A DNA stretch of 64,000 bases from Marinithermus hydrothermalis DSM 14884. Lineage in GTDB: Bacteria > Deinococcota > Deinococci > Deinococcales > Marinithermaceae. Numbering within the stretch: position 1 is the first letter of the stretch; each line of letters starts with the position of its first letter. This document shows, piece after piece, positions 50,593 to 61,037 of this stretch. The notes below the pieces were generated by a model, which was given only the letters and a program-made list of their open reading frames with translations, did not search any database and was not told the origin of the DNA. Position numbers and translations under genes: made by a program. The stretch is from assembly GCF_000195335.1 (NCBI RefSeq), contig NC_015387.1:1178001-1242000 (forward strand). Direction: 5' to 3'.

Positions 50593-53044
50593 AGTCCTCC
50601 ACCAGTTTACGCGCAAGCGCGAGCTCCTCCTCAAACCCCCGCACCTCGCCGCGCGCCCGGGCCTCGGCCACGCGGCGAAGCACCTCGCCCACCTGAGGGC
50701 CCGGCGCAAGCCCCAACGCCAGCACGTCCCGCCCTCGGAGCGTGCGGCGCGGACGCGCCAGCCACGCAGCACGATCCGGGTACAGCGCGCAAAAGGCCTG
50801 CACGAGCGCCCCCCCGAACTTGCGGACCGCCTCCGGGTCCTCGGGCGGCTCGCGCAAAACGGCCAACCCCTCCAAAAGCCGCCCCGGAAAGCCGAAGGTA
50901 CGCACGAACCCCTCCGGGTCCCTCGCGCCGTAAAGGAGCAGGTACAGGTAGGCCTCCGGCTCCGGGGCCTCGGCGGGCCGGAGGGCCTCGAGGCGCTCGA
51001 GGGCCTGGCGGACCGGAGGGGTGAGCCTGAGGCCGTAGAGGCGCTCCAGCACCCGCTTTGAGTGCATCTGCTCCAGGACCCGCAAAGGGCTGGGTTCAGC
51101 CAGGGCCAACAGGAGCTCGCCGCGCAAACGGCTCTTCGAAGCTTGCCGAATCACCTTCGGGGTCAAGGCCGCCTCCAGCTGGGCCTCGGCCTGCGGTGCG
51201 AAGGTCAGGCCAAGCCGCGCCGCGAGCCGCAACCCCCGCACGATCCGGCTGGGGTCCTCCACGAACGAGACCGCGGAAAGCGGGCGCAACCGGCGTTCCT
51301 CGAGGTCCTCGAGCCCTCCGTATGGGTCGAGCAGTACCAAAGGCTCGGGGTGCACGCGCAACGCCATCGCGTTCACGGTGAAGTCCCGCCGAGCTAGGTC
51401 CCGCTGGATCGTGGAGGGGCGCACCACGGGCAGGGCCCCAGGGTACGGGTAGTGCTCCTCGCGGGCCTCGGCCAGATCCACCTCCACCCCCGAGGCGAGC
51501 CGCACGTGGGCGGTACCAAAGGCATAGTGCAGCCCGTAACTCCCCCCGAGCGCCTCGACCAAGGCCCGTGCGACCTCCGCAGCGGACAAGCCCTCGAGGA
51601 CCAGGTCCACATCCCCCACCGCCTCCCCTAAAACGGCGTCGCGCACCGCGCCCCCCACCAGGTAGATCCGCCCATCTTGCGGGGCGAAGCGTTCCTTCAA
51701 GACCTCGAGGACTCGCCGAATCCCTTCAGGAAGGCGCTCTAAAAGCCTGGGGACCAGCGCGTCGGGGTCACGCGCGCGGGCTGCGTACAACCGGTACAGG
51801 TCCGTTCGGGTAAAGATCCCTACAAGCCGCCCATCCTGCACCACCAGCACGCGCCCCGCCCCGCGCTTCAACGCGGCCTCGGCCTCGCTCAAGGGCACCG
51901 ACGGGTCCAGCGTCACGGCCGGCTGCATGAACCCGGTCACCTGCGCCTCCCCCATCCCGTGGTGCTGGGCGCGCTCGAGGTCCCTGCGGCGCACCACCCC
52001 CAAGACCCGGCCGTCCTCCACGACCGGCATCCCGCCGTACCCCCGCTCGACAAGGTGCGCCAAGGCCTCGCTTACGGTGAGGTACGCGGGCAGCGTCTCC
52101 ACCCCTCGGGTCATGAGGTCACCGAGCGTAGGCTCGTGCTCCAAGAAATGCCCGAGCGCCTCCTTGATTCGAGCCTCGACCGCGTCCAGATCTAGTTCCA
52201 CGCGCGCAAAAGCCGCGCGGGCGTGCCCGCCGCCCCCAAACAACTCCCCCAATAACCGCGCTACATCCAGCCGCTTGCGGCTCCGCGCGATCACCATGTG
52301 TTGCTCGCCGAGCTCCAGCAGCAACAGCCCCGCGTCCGCGTCGTACAGGTCCATGAGGGTGTGGGCCAACGGCGCGAGGGCCGGCACGTACCCGTCCTGC
52401 CGCGCGCGGGCCAGCACCACGCGGATTCCCTCCACCTCGAGGACCTCCGCCGAAGCGAGGAGCTGACGCAAGACCCCGTGGACCTCCGCCCCGTACCGCT
52501 CGCGCACCCACTCGCGCACCAGCCCCACGTCCGCCCCGGCACGCATCAGGAAGGCGGCCGCCTCGAGGTCCTCCGGCGTGGAGCCCGGGTAGGTGAAGCC
52601 ACCCGTGTCCTCCCACAGCCCCGCGTACGCGAGCGTAGCTTCCTCCGGCGCGGGCACGAACCCGCGGTCCTCGAGCAGCCGGCACAGGATCGTAACGGTC
52701 GCGCCCACGGCCCGTAAGGCCCCGCCCGCCGCGGGCACGTCCCCGTCCGCCGGGGGATGGTGGTCGTACACCGTGAAGGGCACCCGGCCCACGAGCCGGG
52801 CGAACGGCCCGATCCGTCCGGCGCTTCGGGTGTCCACCACGATCACCTCGGTCACCGCCTCGAGGGGCACCTCCGCCGCGAGCATCAGGCCGAGGTGGTC
52901 CTCGAAGAGGTTCACCACGGTACGGATCCGGCCTTCGAGCCCCCCCACGAGCACCAGGCGCGCGCCGGGGTGCAGGTGACGCGCGAGGACCATGCTGCCC
53001 AGGGCGTCAAAGTCCAGATTCTCGTGCCCGACGATGACTTTCAC
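50567..53044 (-). CDS. DHH - CBS pair - tRNA nucleotidyltransferase fusion protein
   Basis: Multidomain 825-residue protein. N-terminal DHH phosphoesterase: HENLDFDALGS, VYDHHPPADG and the DHHA1 motif FGGGGHARAAFA (about 1-300). Two CBS domains follow (about 305-425: LPAYLTVSEALAHL, GYGGMPVVEDGRVLGVVRR). The C-terminal class II nucleotidyltransferase has YLVGGAVRDAVLGEAVGDVD and RRDFTVNAMALR (about 455-810), adding A or CCA to tRNA 3' ends. This fusion is known in Thermus and Aquifex relatives. The tRNA-Ala here encodes CCA, so the role may be repair. GTG 53044 has TACACT seven bases upstream. Confidence 0.93.
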   Translation of the reverse strand: MKVIVGHENLDFDALGSMVLARHLHPGARLVLVGGLEGRIRTVVNLFEDHLGLMLAAEVPLEAVTEVIVVDTRSAGRIGPFARLVGRVPFTVYDHHPPADGDVPAAGGALRAVGATVTILCRLLEDRGFVPAPEEATLAYAGLWEDTGGFTYPGSTPEDLEAAAFLMRAGADVGLVREWVRERYGAEVHGVLRQLLASAEVLEVEGIRVVLARARQDGYVPALAPLAHTLMDLYDADAGLLLLELGEQHMVIARSRKRLDVARLLGELFGGGGHARAAFARVELDLDAVEARIKEALGHFLEHEPTLGDLMTRGVETLPAYLTVSEALAHLVERGYGGMPVVEDGRVLGVVRRRDLERAQHHGMGEAQVTGFMQPAVTLDPSVPLSEAEAALKRGAGRVLVVQDGRLVGIFTRTDLYRLYAARARDPDALVPRLLERLPEGIRRVLEVLKERFAPQDGRIYLVGGAVRDAVLGEAVGDVDLVLEGLSAAEVARALVEALGGSYGLHYAFGTAHVRLASGVEVDLAEAREEHYPYPGALPVVRPSTIQRDLARRDFTVNAMALRVHPEPLVLLDPYGGLEDLEERRLRPLSAVSFVEDPSRIVRGLRLAARLGLTFAPQAEAQLEAALTPKVIRQASKSRLRGELLLALAEPSPLRVLEQMHSKRVLERLYGLRLTPPVRQALERLEALRPAEAPEPEAYLYLLLYGARDPEGFVRTFGFPGRLLEGLAVLREPPEDPEAVRKFGGALVQAFCALYPDRAAWLARPRRTLRGRDVLALGLAPGPQVGEVLRRVAEARARGEVRGFEEELALARKLVEDYGTNRSSR

Positions 53045-53060
53045 TAACTCTAGTGTACCG

Positions 53061-56018
53061 TTAGCCCACGAGGTACAGGAGGTCCATCAGCACCTGAGGG
53101 TACTGGCCGGGCTCGAGGCCCTTCTTCTCCACGCGGAAGCCCGGAGGGTGCTGGGTCACCTCCACCCGCTGGGGAAAGCTCCGCAGGCCGCGGGCGTCGT
53201 AGTCGAGGGGCCAGCGGCCCATCACGACCTGGATGTGGGTGAGGTCCTCGGTGATCGAGAGCACTCCTTTCTTCTCAGCCAGAAGCCGGAGGCGCGTGAG
53301 GGCGAAGAAGTGCTCGACCTCCCGGGGTGGGGGGCCGTAGCGCGCTTTGAGCTCGCGGACGAGGCGCGCGAGCTCCGCCAGGCTCTGGAGTTCGGCGAAC
53401 TTGCCGTAGTACCGGCTGCGCGCCGCAGCGTCGGGGATGTACTCGGGCACGAGGCGCGCGGAGACCGCGAGGTCCAGCGTGACGCGTTTTTGAGGCGTGG
53501 CGGCCTCTCCCTTGAGCTTCCGCACGGCTTCGGCGAGGAGCTCCGTGTACACCTCGAAGCTCACCGCGCGGATGTGCCCGTGCTGCTCGGGACCCAAGAG
53601 GTTCCCCACCCCGCGGATCTCCATGTCCTTCTCCGCGAGGAGGTGGCCCGAACCCAGGTCCGAAAGGTCCGCGATCGCCGCGAGCCGACGCTCCGCAGCC
53701 TCCGTGAGCTTAGGAGGGTGGAAGAGGTAGGCGTACGCCTCCTTCTCCCGGCGCCCCACGCGCCCCCGAAGCTGGTACAGGTTCGCGAGGCCCAGCTTAT
53801 CCGCCCGCTCGATCAGGATCGTGTTGGCCTCGGGGATGTCCAGGCCGGACTCCACGATCGTGGTCGCAACGAGCAGGTCGAACGCCCCCTCCTGGAAGAG
53901 GAACATCACCTCCTCGATCTCGTCCTCTGGCATCTGGCCGTGCACCACCCCGATACGGGCCTCGGGGATGAGGGCCTCGAGGTACTTGGCGCGCTGCGCG
54001 ATCGAGGCGACCCGGTCGTGCACGTAAAACGCCTTTCCGCCCCGCTCAATCTCGAACATCACCGCCTCGCGGACCAAGGCCGGGTCGAAGGGGGCCAGGA
54101 TCGTGCGGATGGGTTTGCGTCCCGGGGGCGGCGTCTGGATGCTCGAGACGTCCTTGAGGCCCACGAGCGCCTGGTACAGCGTGCGGGGGATCGGCGTGGC
54201 GGAGAGCGTCAGCACATCCACCCCCTCGCGCAGCTCCTTCAGCCGTTCCTTTTGCGCGACGCCGAACCGGTGTTCCTCGTCGATGATGAGGAGGCCCAGG
54301 TCCCGGAACGCAACGTCCGCGGAAAGCAGGCGGTGCGTGCCGATCACGATATCCACCGCGCCGCGCTTCAAGCCCTCGAGGACCCGCCGCTCCTCCCGAG
54401 CGCTGGTGAAGCGTGAGAGCATCCCGATCGAGACCGGCAAATCACGGAACCGCGCGCAAAAGGTCTCGTAGTGTTGCTGAGCCAGGAGGGTGGTGGGGAC
54501 CAGAAACGCCACCTGCTTGCCGTGGCCCACCACGCGGTGCGCGGCGCGCAAGGCCACCTCCGTCTTGCCGAACCCCACGTCCCCCGAGATGAGCCGGTCC
54601 ATGGGGCGGGGGGTCTCGAGGTCCTTGAGGGTTTCCTCGAGAGCGCGTTTCTGGTCCGGTGTGAGCGTGTAGGGGAAGTTCTTCTCGATGAGAGGGTCCC
54701 AGTCCGGAAGCGGCGTGAACGCGTACCCCGGCGTGGCCTCGCGCTTCGCGTGCAGCACCAGCAGGCGTTGCGCCAGGGCCTCCGCGTCCTTTTGGGCTTT
54801 GGCCTTGGCCCGGGCCCACTCGTTCTTGCCGAGGCGCGAAAGCCGGGGCGGGTCGTCGGTGGTGCCCGGGTGGCGGCGCAAGAGGGACAGCTGCTCGATG
54901 GGTAGGTACAACCGGCCGTCCCCCGCGTACTGCAGCACCAGGTAGTCCCGCTTTACGCCGAGGACCTCGCGGGTCTCGATCCCCAGAAAACGCCCGATCC
55001 CGTGCTCGGGGTGGATCAGGTAATCCCCTTCGCTGAGGGCGTCGGGGTCCGCGACCTCCCGGCCCACGAGGCGCCGCCCGCGAAGCCGCGCGGCTCCGCT
55101 GAAGCTATACAGCAGCTCCTCCGTGACGTAAACCCGGCCCTCCTCCCGATGCACGAACCCGCCCTCGAAGGCTCCCGGGACGAAGAGGAGGCCGTCAAAG
55201 GAGCGCACCGCGTTTTGAATTCGGTGCGGCACGTCCTGAAAATGCCGTTCGATCAGGTAGTCCCGGCTCCGCTCGTGCCGGTAGAAGAAGACCACCTGCC
55301 GCCCCTCCCCAAGCCAGGCCCGCACGTCCCGCGCGAAACGCGAGAGCTGCGCGCGGTACGGGCTCAAAGGCTCGAACGGCAGGTGCACCGCGGGAAGCTC
55401 CGGCCCTCCGCGGCCAAACGCGATCAGGTTCCGGCCCTCCAAGGCCGGCCACAGCTCGGGGGGCGCTAAGGCCGGCCAGTCGAGCAGCACCGGACCGGGA
55501 AAGTGCGCGACCACCACGGAATCCCACGCTTCGGCCTTCCCAGGCCGGGCGGGAAGCACGTACCGCGCCTGGGGCTTACCCCGCACGAGCACGCGCTCCA
55601 GCACGTCCCCGAAGAACTCGAGCCGCGCCTCCCCGACCTCGAGCACCTCCCCCAACACGCGGTAATCCCCATCTCGGCCGTACCCTAGTCGCTCGAGGCG
55701 GTCAAGAAGCGCGTCCCGCAGGTAGGTCCGGCCCACCTCCAGGACGATGCGCCAAGCGTCCGGGTCCTTGGGGAAAGGGCGAAGCGCCGCCTCGAAGGAA
55801 AAGAGGTAATGCCCTACCTCCCCCACGGCCTCGAGGCCCGGATTGACGTATACCGTCCGGCCGAACGCCGCAAGGTCCTGGTAGTGCTTGAGGCGCTCTT
55901 GGGGAGCGATGAGCACCGCGGGGGCAGGAAGGTTGGCCCACAGGTAGGCCCGCGCGACCTGCGGCAGGCTCGGTACGTAACGATCCAGGACGCGGTGCAG
56001 CACGGGATTCGGATCCAC
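53061..56018 (-). CDS. mfd: Transcription-repair coupling factor
   Basis: DNA translocase that removes RNA polymerase stalled at damage and recruits UvrA. It is 985 residues from GTG 56018 ([12 protein letters not shown]), chosen for the AAGGAG site just upstream; the open frame to 56810 is shadow sequence over degV. It has the UvrB-homology N-terminus, the RNA-polymerase-interaction domain ([32 protein letters not shown]), then RecG-like helicase motifs: [81 protein letters not shown]. It is somewhat shorter than the roughly 1150-residue E. coli protein. Confidence 0.96.
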   Translation of the reverse strand: MDPNPVLHRVLDRYVPSLPQVARAYLWANLPAPAVLIAPQERLKHYQDLAAFGRTVYVNPGLEAVGEVGHYLFSFEAALRPFPKDPDAWRIVLEVGRTYLRDALLDRLERLGYGRDGDYRVLGEVLEVGEARLEFFGDVLERVLVRGKPQARYVLPARPGKAEAWDSVVVAHFPGPVLLDWPALAPPELWPALEGRNLIAFGRGGPELPAVHLPFEPLSPYRAQLSRFARDVRAWLGEGRQVVFFYRHERSRDYLIERHFQDVPHRIQNAVRSFDGLLFVPGAFEGGFVHREEGRVYVTEELLYSFSGAARLRGRRLVGREVADPDALSEGDYLIHPEHGIGRFLGIETREVLGVKRDYLVLQYAGDGRLYLPIEQLSLLRRHPGTTDDPPRLSRLGKNEWARAKAKAQKDAEALAQRLLVLHAKREATPGYAFTPLPDWDPLIEKNFPYTLTPDQKRALEETLKDLETPRPMDRLISGDVGFGKTEVALRAAHRVVGHGKQVAFLVPTTLLAQQHYETFCARFRDLPVSIGMLSRFTSAREERRVLEGLKRGAVDIVIGTHRLLSADVAFRDLGLLIIDEEHRFGVAQKERLKELREGVDVLTLSATPIPRTLYQALVGLKDVSSIQTPPPGRKPIRTILAPFDPALVREAVMFEIERGGKAFYVHDRVASIAQRAKYLEALIPEARIGVVHGQMPEDEIEEVMFLFQEGAFDLLVATTIVESGLDIPEANTILIERADKLGLANLYQLRGRVGRREKEAYAYLFHPPKLTEAAERRLAAIADLSDLGSGHLLAEKDMEIRGVGNLLGPEQHGHIRAVSFEVYTELLAEAVRKLKGEAATPQKRVTLDLAVSARLVPEYIPDAAARSRYYGKFAELQSLAELARLVRELKARYGPPPREVEHFFALTRLRLLAEKKGVLSITEDLTHIQVVMGRWPLDYDARGLRSFPQRVEVTQHPPGFRVEKKGLEPGQYPQVLMDLLYLVG

Positions 56019-56026
56019 GGCACTCC

Positions 56027-56878
56027 TTACGAGACGGGGTAGGCGTGCACGGCCAGCGCCCCAGGACCGGTATGGCTGCCGGCCACGCCGCCCATGCGCG
56101 TCACGCGCCCTTTCTCGATGCGGGCGCCGCTCGCGGTCAGGGCTTGCTTGATCGCCTCGACCGGCTCGCGCGAAGTGTCCGCCACGGTAATGGTGACCCG
56201 CAAAGCGCGCCCTGGGAAGCTCCGCGCGACGGCCTGCGCCAACGCTTGGGGCTGGTTGCCGTCCCGCACCGGCCGCAAGAGCTTGAGGCGTCCCTTCTCC
56301 ATGGTGAGCATGGGACGCAACCCGAGCCACTCTCCCAGCGCCTGCCCCACTCGAGGCAACCGCCCGCCGCGCACCAGGTGCTCGAGGTCCGCTACGGTGA
56401 AGAAGAAGCGGGAGCGTTCGCGGATCTCCTCTACCCCCTGCAGCACCTCCTCGAGCTCCCGGCCTTCCCGGATCCACTCGGCGGCTTGGAGCACCAAAGC
56501 CCCCAGCCCTCCAGAAACGGCGCGGCTGTCGATCACCCGGATGCGGTGCGGGGCGACCTGCTCCGCGGCCGCCTGGGCCCGCTGGACGGTCTCGGAGAGC
56601 GCTCCGGAAAGGTGGATGGAGATCAGGTAGTCGTAGTGCTTCAGGTACCGCCGGTACACCTCCACGAAGTCCTCGATCTCGGGGGGGCTCGTGGTGGGCT
56701 GGGCGCCGCGGCGTAGGGCCGCAACCAGCGCCTCTGGGGAAAGCTCCACGCGGTCGCGGTACCGCTGCCCGTCCAGGGTGATGTACAGCGGCACCATGCC
56801 CACGCCCCACTCGGCCGCCATCTCAACGCTCAGTTCGCTTGCGGAGTCCGTTACGATGCCGAGTTCCACGCCCGTCAT
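56027..56878 (-). CDS. DegV family fatty-acid-binding protein
   Basis: DegV/FakB-type protein of 283 residues that binds a fatty acid for phosphorylation by a FakA kinase in better-known systems. N-terminal [14 protein letters not shown] contains the family TDS motif. [43 protein letters not shown], and the C-terminal [17 protein letters not shown] (the GxHxGPG motif) are classic. No fakA-like gene is next to it. It precedes mfd by eight bases, probably on one transcript. Confidence 0.93.
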   Translation of the reverse strand: MTGVELGIVTDSASELSVEMAAEWGVGMVPLYITLDGQRYRDRVELSPEALVAALRRGAQPTTSPPEIEDFVEVYRRYLKHYDYLISIHLSGALSETVQRAQAAAEQVAPHRIRVIDSRAVSGGLGALVLQAAEWIREGRELEEVLQGVEEIRERSRFFFTVADLEHLVRGGRLPRVGQALGEWLGLRPMLTMEKGRLKLLRPVRDGNQPQALAQAVARSFPGRALRVTITVADTSREPVEAIKQALTASGARIEKGRVTRMGGVAGSHTGPGALAVHAYPVS

Positions 56879-56908
56879 TTTACCGGGAACAAGGTTAGAC
56901 TAAGTCGC

Positions 56909-58123
56909 GTGGGGCTAGGGCTAGGGACGCACCCCCCCAGGGTGCTGATCATCTCCAACGGGAACGCCGAGGACCTGATCGGCGCGGCCCTCGCTCGGCA
57001 GCTCGGCCTGCCCACGCTCGCGCTGCCCCTGGTCGGGAACGGCCGGGCTTATGAAGGCGCGGCGGAGGCGGTGCTCGGCCCGCGCGCTACCTTGCCCTCG
57101 GGCGGCTTTCCCTTCGGGAGCCTGGCGAACCTCGCTGCGGACCTGCGCGCCGGCTTGATCTCCACGTCGCTCGCCCAGTGGCGTGCGGCCCGCGCGGCGG
57201 CCCGCGCAGCCGCCGCCGTCGTTGTGGTGGGGGACGCGTACGCCCTTTGGGTGGGGGTGCGGGCCGGCCGGGGCCGGCCGTTATTTCACCTGCAACCCCT
57301 GGTTTCCGCGTATTACGTCGAGGGGCGCTCCTGGTTTTCGCGCCTTCGGCACCTGAATCAGCTGGGCGCGGACGATTTTACCCCGTTCGAGCGGCACCTC
57401 CAACGGTACGCGCGGGCGGTGTACGTGCGCGACGCGCCCAGCGCAGCGCGTCTTCAGCGGCTCGGGGTGCGCACCGCCCGGTTCTACGGGAGCTTCGCCA
57501 TGGACGTTCTGCCCCCCCCGGAGCAGGACCTCGAGCCGCTACGCGATGGACGGCCGGTGCTCGCGCTGCTGCCGGGGACGCGGCGGGATGTGGCGTTCAG
57601 CCTGCCGCGTATGCTGGAGGCCGCCTATCGGTTGGATGAGTTCGAGGCGTTCGTGGCGTGGGGGCTGCCCCTCGCGGCGCTGCCGGCGTGTCCCGGATGG
57701 CGCGCGCGCCAGGTTCGCGAGGGGGTGCTGCGCTTGGAGCGCGATGGGCGGCACGCCTGGGTGATGCGCGGCGCGTTCTCGGCCATCCTGCATAGCGCCG
57801 CCCTGGCCCTGGGCACCGCCGGTACGGCGAACGAGCAGGCCGCGGGGCTCGGGGTCCCCATCCTGGGGTTCCCTACCCCGGGACCGCAGTACACGCGTGC
57901 TTTTGCCGAACGGCAGCAACGCCTCTTGGGTGCGGCCCTCACCCTGTGCCCGCCGGACCCCGAGCGGATCGCCGCTGCAGCTCGCGCCTTGTGGCGGGAT
58001 CCCGAAGCCCTCGAGCGCGCTCGGACCGCGGGTCGCGCTCGCATCGGCCCCCCCGGCGCGCTGCCCCGCATCGCGACGGAAGTGCGGCAGGCCCTCCTAA
58101 GCCCCGCCGCGCTCCACGGCTAG
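56909..58123 (+). CDS. LpxB-like glycosyltransferase-related protein
   Basis: The 404-residue protein resembles lipid-A-disaccharide synthase-related proteins of organisms that lack lipid A. VLIISNGNAEDLIGAALARQL starts the first Rossmann half (HGE in true LpxB is replaced by NGNAED). VVVVGDAYALWVG, VYVRDAPSAARL, LALLPGTRRDVAFSLP and ALALGTAGTANEQAAGLGVP are the C-half nucleotide-sugar motifs. The donor and acceptor are unknown. TAGACT (56896-56901) is seven bases before GTG, so it is probably leaderless. Its end overlaps the convergent glycosyltransferase by 27 bases. Confidence 0.8.
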   Translation: MGLGLGTHPPRVLIISNGNAEDLIGAALARQLGLPTLALPLVGNGRAYEGAAEAVLGPRATLPSGGFPFGSLANLAADLRAGLISTSLAQWRAARAAARAAAAVVVVGDAYALWVGVRAGRGRPLFHLQPLVSAYYVEGRSWFSRLRHLNQLGADDFTPFERHLQRYARAVYVRDAPSAARLQRLGVRTARFYGSFAMDVLPPPEQDLEPLRDGRPVLALLPGTRRDVAFSLPRMLEAAYRLDEFEAFVAWGLPLAALPACPGWRARQVREGVLRLERDGRHAWVMRGAFSAILHSAALALGTAGTANEQAAGLGVPILGFPTPGPQYTRAFAERQQRLLGAALTLCPPDPERIAAAARALWRDPEALERARTAGRARIGPPGALPRIATEVRQALLSPAALHG

Positions 58124-59149
58124 GGTGCGCTCGAGAAGATCTCGGATCATGCCTTCCCAGCGTTCGGGGCGAAACCGCGCGGCAAAATGCCGCAACCGCG
58201 CTTGTTTGACCGTACGCGCTGCTGGGGTCATCAGCCGCTGGATGCGCGCCCAAACCGCCTGGACCGGCTCGTTCCCGTAGGGCGGTACGCGAATCACGCA
58301 CTCCGCGAGGAACGGGTCCCGGGCCATCTCGGCCGCTACGCCGGTGGGGGTGGCGAAAGGCAAGGTCCCACAAGCGGCAGCCTCGGCCACCACGTACCCA
58401 AAGGACTCGTACCGGCTGGGGAAAAGCACGAAGTCCACGCTGCGGTACACGGCGTGCACCTCTTCCCGGCGCAACGGTCCCACCCACGCGAGGCGCGGAT
58501 GGCGCAGGGGAGGCCAGAACGCCCGCTGGTGCACTCCGCTGGGCGCGCTCACGAAGACCAGTCCCACGCCTTCCGGCATCGCGCGCACCATCGCCCGCAG
58601 GACCGCAGGATTCTTCTGCGCGTCCCAACGCCCTACGAAAGCCCCCACAAGGGGGTAGCGCTCGCGCGCCGTACGCACCGCCCGGGGCAAAGGACCTGGA
58701 GGTTCCGGCAGGTGCACCGCGTTCGGGATCACCACGGCCCGTACGCCAAAGTCCCGCGCGAGTTCCTCCCGATTAGCCTCGGAAACCGCGATGAAGACCG
58801 CGCCGCGCCGCTCGAGGCGGAGAAAGGCGCGCCGCAGGGCCGCGCTCACCCCCCTCCCTACGGGCCGGAGCCAAACCGGGTGGTTCATGCGGCTCGCGGT
58901 GGGCCAGGAGTTGTGCGGGACGACCCAGATATGTCGGGCGCGCTTCACCCAATGCCCAGCCCGCAGCGCTACGCTGCCGGATCCTCCGTTTAGCACGAGG
59001 AGGTCCGTGGCCTCCGCGGGGCTCGCGGGATGACGCACGGAGACCTCGAGGCCCGCGCGCTCGAGGACCCGGGCGAGCTCCCGGGTATGGAGTTCCTCCC
59101 CGCCCACAAGGCGGTCGGGAGGAAACGGCGTGAGCACTACGGCCTTCAT
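58097..59149 (-). CDS. Glycosyltransferase family 4 protein
   Basis: GT-B fold retaining glycosyltransferase of 350 residues. The N-terminal acceptor half starts VVLTPFPPDRLVGGEELHTR. The donor half has VIPNAVHLPEPP, VGAFVGRWDAQKNPAVLRAM, and the EX7E-type nucleotide-sugar site FPSRYESFGYVVAEAAACGT. It lacks a signal peptide and should act at the inner face of the membrane on cell-surface glycan. TAGCAT (59161-59156) is exactly six bases before ATG, giving a leaderless transcript whose -10 box overlaps that of the divergent gene at 59173. Confidence 0.88.
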   Translation of the reverse strand: MKAVVLTPFPPDRLVGGEELHTRELARVLERAGLEVSVRHPASPAEATDLLVLNGGSGSVALRAGHWVKRARHIWVVPHNSWPTASRMNHPVWLRPVGRGVSAALRRAFLRLERRGAVFIAVSEANREELARDFGVRAVVIPNAVHLPEPPGPLPRAVRTARERYPLVGAFVGRWDAQKNPAVLRAMVRAMPEGVGLVFVSAPSGVHQRAFWPPLRHPRLAWVGPLRREEVHAVYRSVDFVLFPSRYESFGYVVAEAAACGTLPFATPTGVAAEMARDPFLAECVIRVPPYGNEPVQAVWARIQRLMTPAARTVKQARLRHFAARFRPERWEGMIRDLLERTLAVERGGA

Positions 59150-59155
59150 CGAACC

Positions 59156-59165
59156 ATGCTATCAT
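59156..59165. promoter_or_regulatory. Overlapping divergent -10 boxes of two glycosyltransferase genes
   Basis: ATGCTATCAT holds TAGCAT on the minus strand (59161-59156, six bases before ATG 59149) and TATCAT on the plus strand (59160-59165, seven bases before GTG 59173). They share two base pairs, so polymerase cannot open both at once. No clear -35 boxes are visible on either side. Confidence 0.55.
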
Positions 59166-59172
59166 GGGGACA

Positions 59173-60381
59173 GTGCGGTTGTACCGAGTGGGCCTGTTCA
59201 CCGACGTGTACCTGCCCAACCTGAACGGCGTCTCCACCAGCGTGTACCTGCTGTGCCGGGAGCTCAGGCGGATGGGGCACGAGGCGTGGGTGATCGCCCC
59301 CTGGTTCCCGGACGCTCCGGAGCGGGAGGAGGGGGTGGTGCGCGTCCAGAGCCTCCCGTACCCCTTCTACGAGCGGCACCGGATCGCGCTGCCCAGCACG
59401 AAGCACCTCCCCACCGAGTTCGAGGTGATCCACACCCACACGCCGCTCAACCTGGGGGTATGGGGGCTCCACCTGGCCAACAAGCACGAGATCCCCCACG
59501 TATCCACCTTCCACACGCACTACGAAAAGTACGCGCACTACGTGCCGGGGCTCGCGTTCCTGGACCGGTTCACGCACATCGTGCCCCGGCTGGCGCGGGC
59601 GTTTTATAACCGCGCGGACGTGGTCATCGCCCCCACCCAACCCGTTAAGGCGCTCGCGGAGTCCTACGGCATCGAGCGCCCCATTCAAGTCATCCCCACC
59701 GGGATCGACACCGAGATCCTAGAACGCGCTCCCACCCCGCCCTCCCCCTGGCCCCCAGGCGCACGCCGGCTCTTAACGGTCAGCCGGCTGGGCAAGGAAA
59801 AAAGCGTGGACGTGGTGCTCCACGCCTTCCGCGAGATCCGGCGCAGCGTGGACGCGCACCTGGTGTTGATCGGTGAGGGCCCCGAGGAGGAGGCGCTCAA
59901 GCAACTCGCTGCAGAGCTCGGGATTCTCGAGCACGTCACCTTCCTGGGCCCCGTCCCGTACCACGCCATCGGGGGGTACTACCGCCTCGCGGAGGTGTTC
60001 CTCTTCGCGAGCGCCACGGAAACCCAAGGGCTGGTGTTGTGGGAAGCGCAGGCCATGGGAGTGCCCGTGGTCGCGGTCGGCGCGGAAGGTGTACTCGAGG
60101 GCGTGCAGTCCGGCGTGAGCGGGTACCTGGTGCCGCCCCACGACGCGGCGGCCCTCGCGGCACGCGCGGTGGACCTGCTTCAGGATGAGGCCCGTCGGCA
60201 ACGGTTCAGCCAGAAGGCGCGCGCCTTCGCCACGGCTCGAAGCAGCGCCCGCATCGCGGAAGAGATCGTCGCGACCTACGAGGAAGCACGGGAGATCCTG
60301 CGCGCCGAGCCCAAACGGCTCATCTTTCCTTTCCCGCGTCTTCCTGAAAATACGTATCCGTCCTCCCGGCGAGGTTTTTAA
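59173..60381 (+). CDS. Glycosyltransferase family 4, diacylglycerol glucosyltransferase-like
   Basis: Retaining GT4 enzyme of 402 residues from GTG 59173; an ATG at 59164 lies inside the predicted -10 box, so GTG is preferred. [40 protein letters not shown], and [18 protein letters not shown] resemble membrane glucosyltransferases that make glycosyl-diacylglycerol. The donor site has [26 protein letters not shown], and [17 protein letters not shown] (EX7E type). Thermaceae membranes are rich in glycolipids, which fits, but the acceptor is inferred. It overlaps the convergent GT2 gene by 62 bases. Confidence 0.88.
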   Translation: MRLYRVGLFTDVYLPNLNGVSTSVYLLCRELRRMGHEAWVIAPWFPDAPEREEGVVRVQSLPYPFYERHRIALPSTKHLPTEFEVIHTHTPLNLGVWGLHLANKHEIPHVSTFHTHYEKYAHYVPGLAFLDRFTHIVPRLARAFYNRADVVIAPTQPVKALAESYGIERPIQVIPTGIDTEILERAPTPPSPWPPGARRLLTVSRLGKEKSVDVVLHAFREIRRSVDAHLVLIGEGPEEEALKQLAAELGILEHVTFLGPVPYHAIGGYYRLAEVFLFASATETQGLVLWEAQAMGVPVVAVGAEGVLEGVQSGVSGYLVPPHDAAALAARAVDLLQDEARRQRFSQKARAFATARSSARIAEEIVATYEEAREILRAEPKRLIFPFPRLPENTYPSSRRGF

Positions 60382-61003
60382 GCTGCTGCCAGAGAAAATG
60401 CCCCCATCCCCGGCGGAGCCGGCGGGCGGAGGTCAGTACCAGCGCCTCCGGCACGTACCGTACCCGCCCCCGCTTCGCCAGACGCCACCCTAACAGCACG
60501 TCCTCCCGCGCGGGCACCTCGGGGTACCCCCCCACCTCGAGGGCCGCGGCCCGCTCAAACGCCATGTTCGCGCCTGCGAGGTTTGGGCGCCCTGCGAGCC
60601 GCATCACGTGCACGAACCCCCGGTACCCCACGTCCGAAAGCCAGGCCTCCCACCCGCGGACCCCGTAAAAACGCAGTGGACCGTAAAGCGCGACGCTGCC
60701 CGGCATACGGCGCTCGAGCGCCTCGAGCCAGTGCGGCAACGGCAGCGAGTCCGCGTCCGTGGTGACGACCCACGCGCCACGGGCGGCCATGAGGCCCGCC
60801 TGCCGGGCGTAGGCCACGCCGGGAGTATCGCAACGCAGCACGCGCGCCCCCCAGTCCCGAGCGATGCGGGCGGTGCGGTCCGTGCTGGCGTTGTCCACGA
60901 CGATCACCTCGTCCGGCCGCCGGGTCTGGCGGGCCAGGGCCTCGAGGGTATGGGGCAGCCAGGCCTCCTCGTTTCGGGCCGGAATGACCACAGAGATCCG
61001 CAC
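60320..61003 (-). CDS. Glycosyltransferase family 2 protein
   Basis: GT-A fold inverting glycosyltransferase of 227 residues. [39 protein letters not shown], and [19 protein letters not shown] (DxD metal site) are standard, with [19 protein letters not shown] and [14 protein letters not shown] as the acceptor-side ED motif. The start is GTG 61003 with TAGAGT (61016-61011) seven bases upstream, probably leaderless and divergent from the MFS gene. Its 3' end runs 62 bases into the convergent GT4 gene. Confidence 0.88.
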   Translation of the reverse strand: MRISVVIPARNEEAWLPHTLEALARQTRRPDEVIVVDNASTDRTARIARDWGARVLRCDTPGVAYARQAGLMAARGAWVVTTDADSLPLPHWLEALERRMPGSVALYGPLRFYGVRGWEAWLSDVGYRGFVHVMRLAGRPNLAGANMAFERAAALEVGGYPEVPAREDVLLGWRLAKRGRVRYVPEALVLTSARRLRRGWGHFLWQQLKNLAGRTDTYFQEDAGKER

Positions 61004-61037
61004 GCCTCTTACTCTACCTGCCCGGTATACTCTAGGC

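Noticed and set aside
56018-56810. Upstream extension of mfd through degV (1249 codons in total)
   Set aside because: The extension translates to non-conserved Arg/Gly/Pro-rich sequence over a clear DegV gene; GTG 56018 has a ribosome site and the expected Mfd start.
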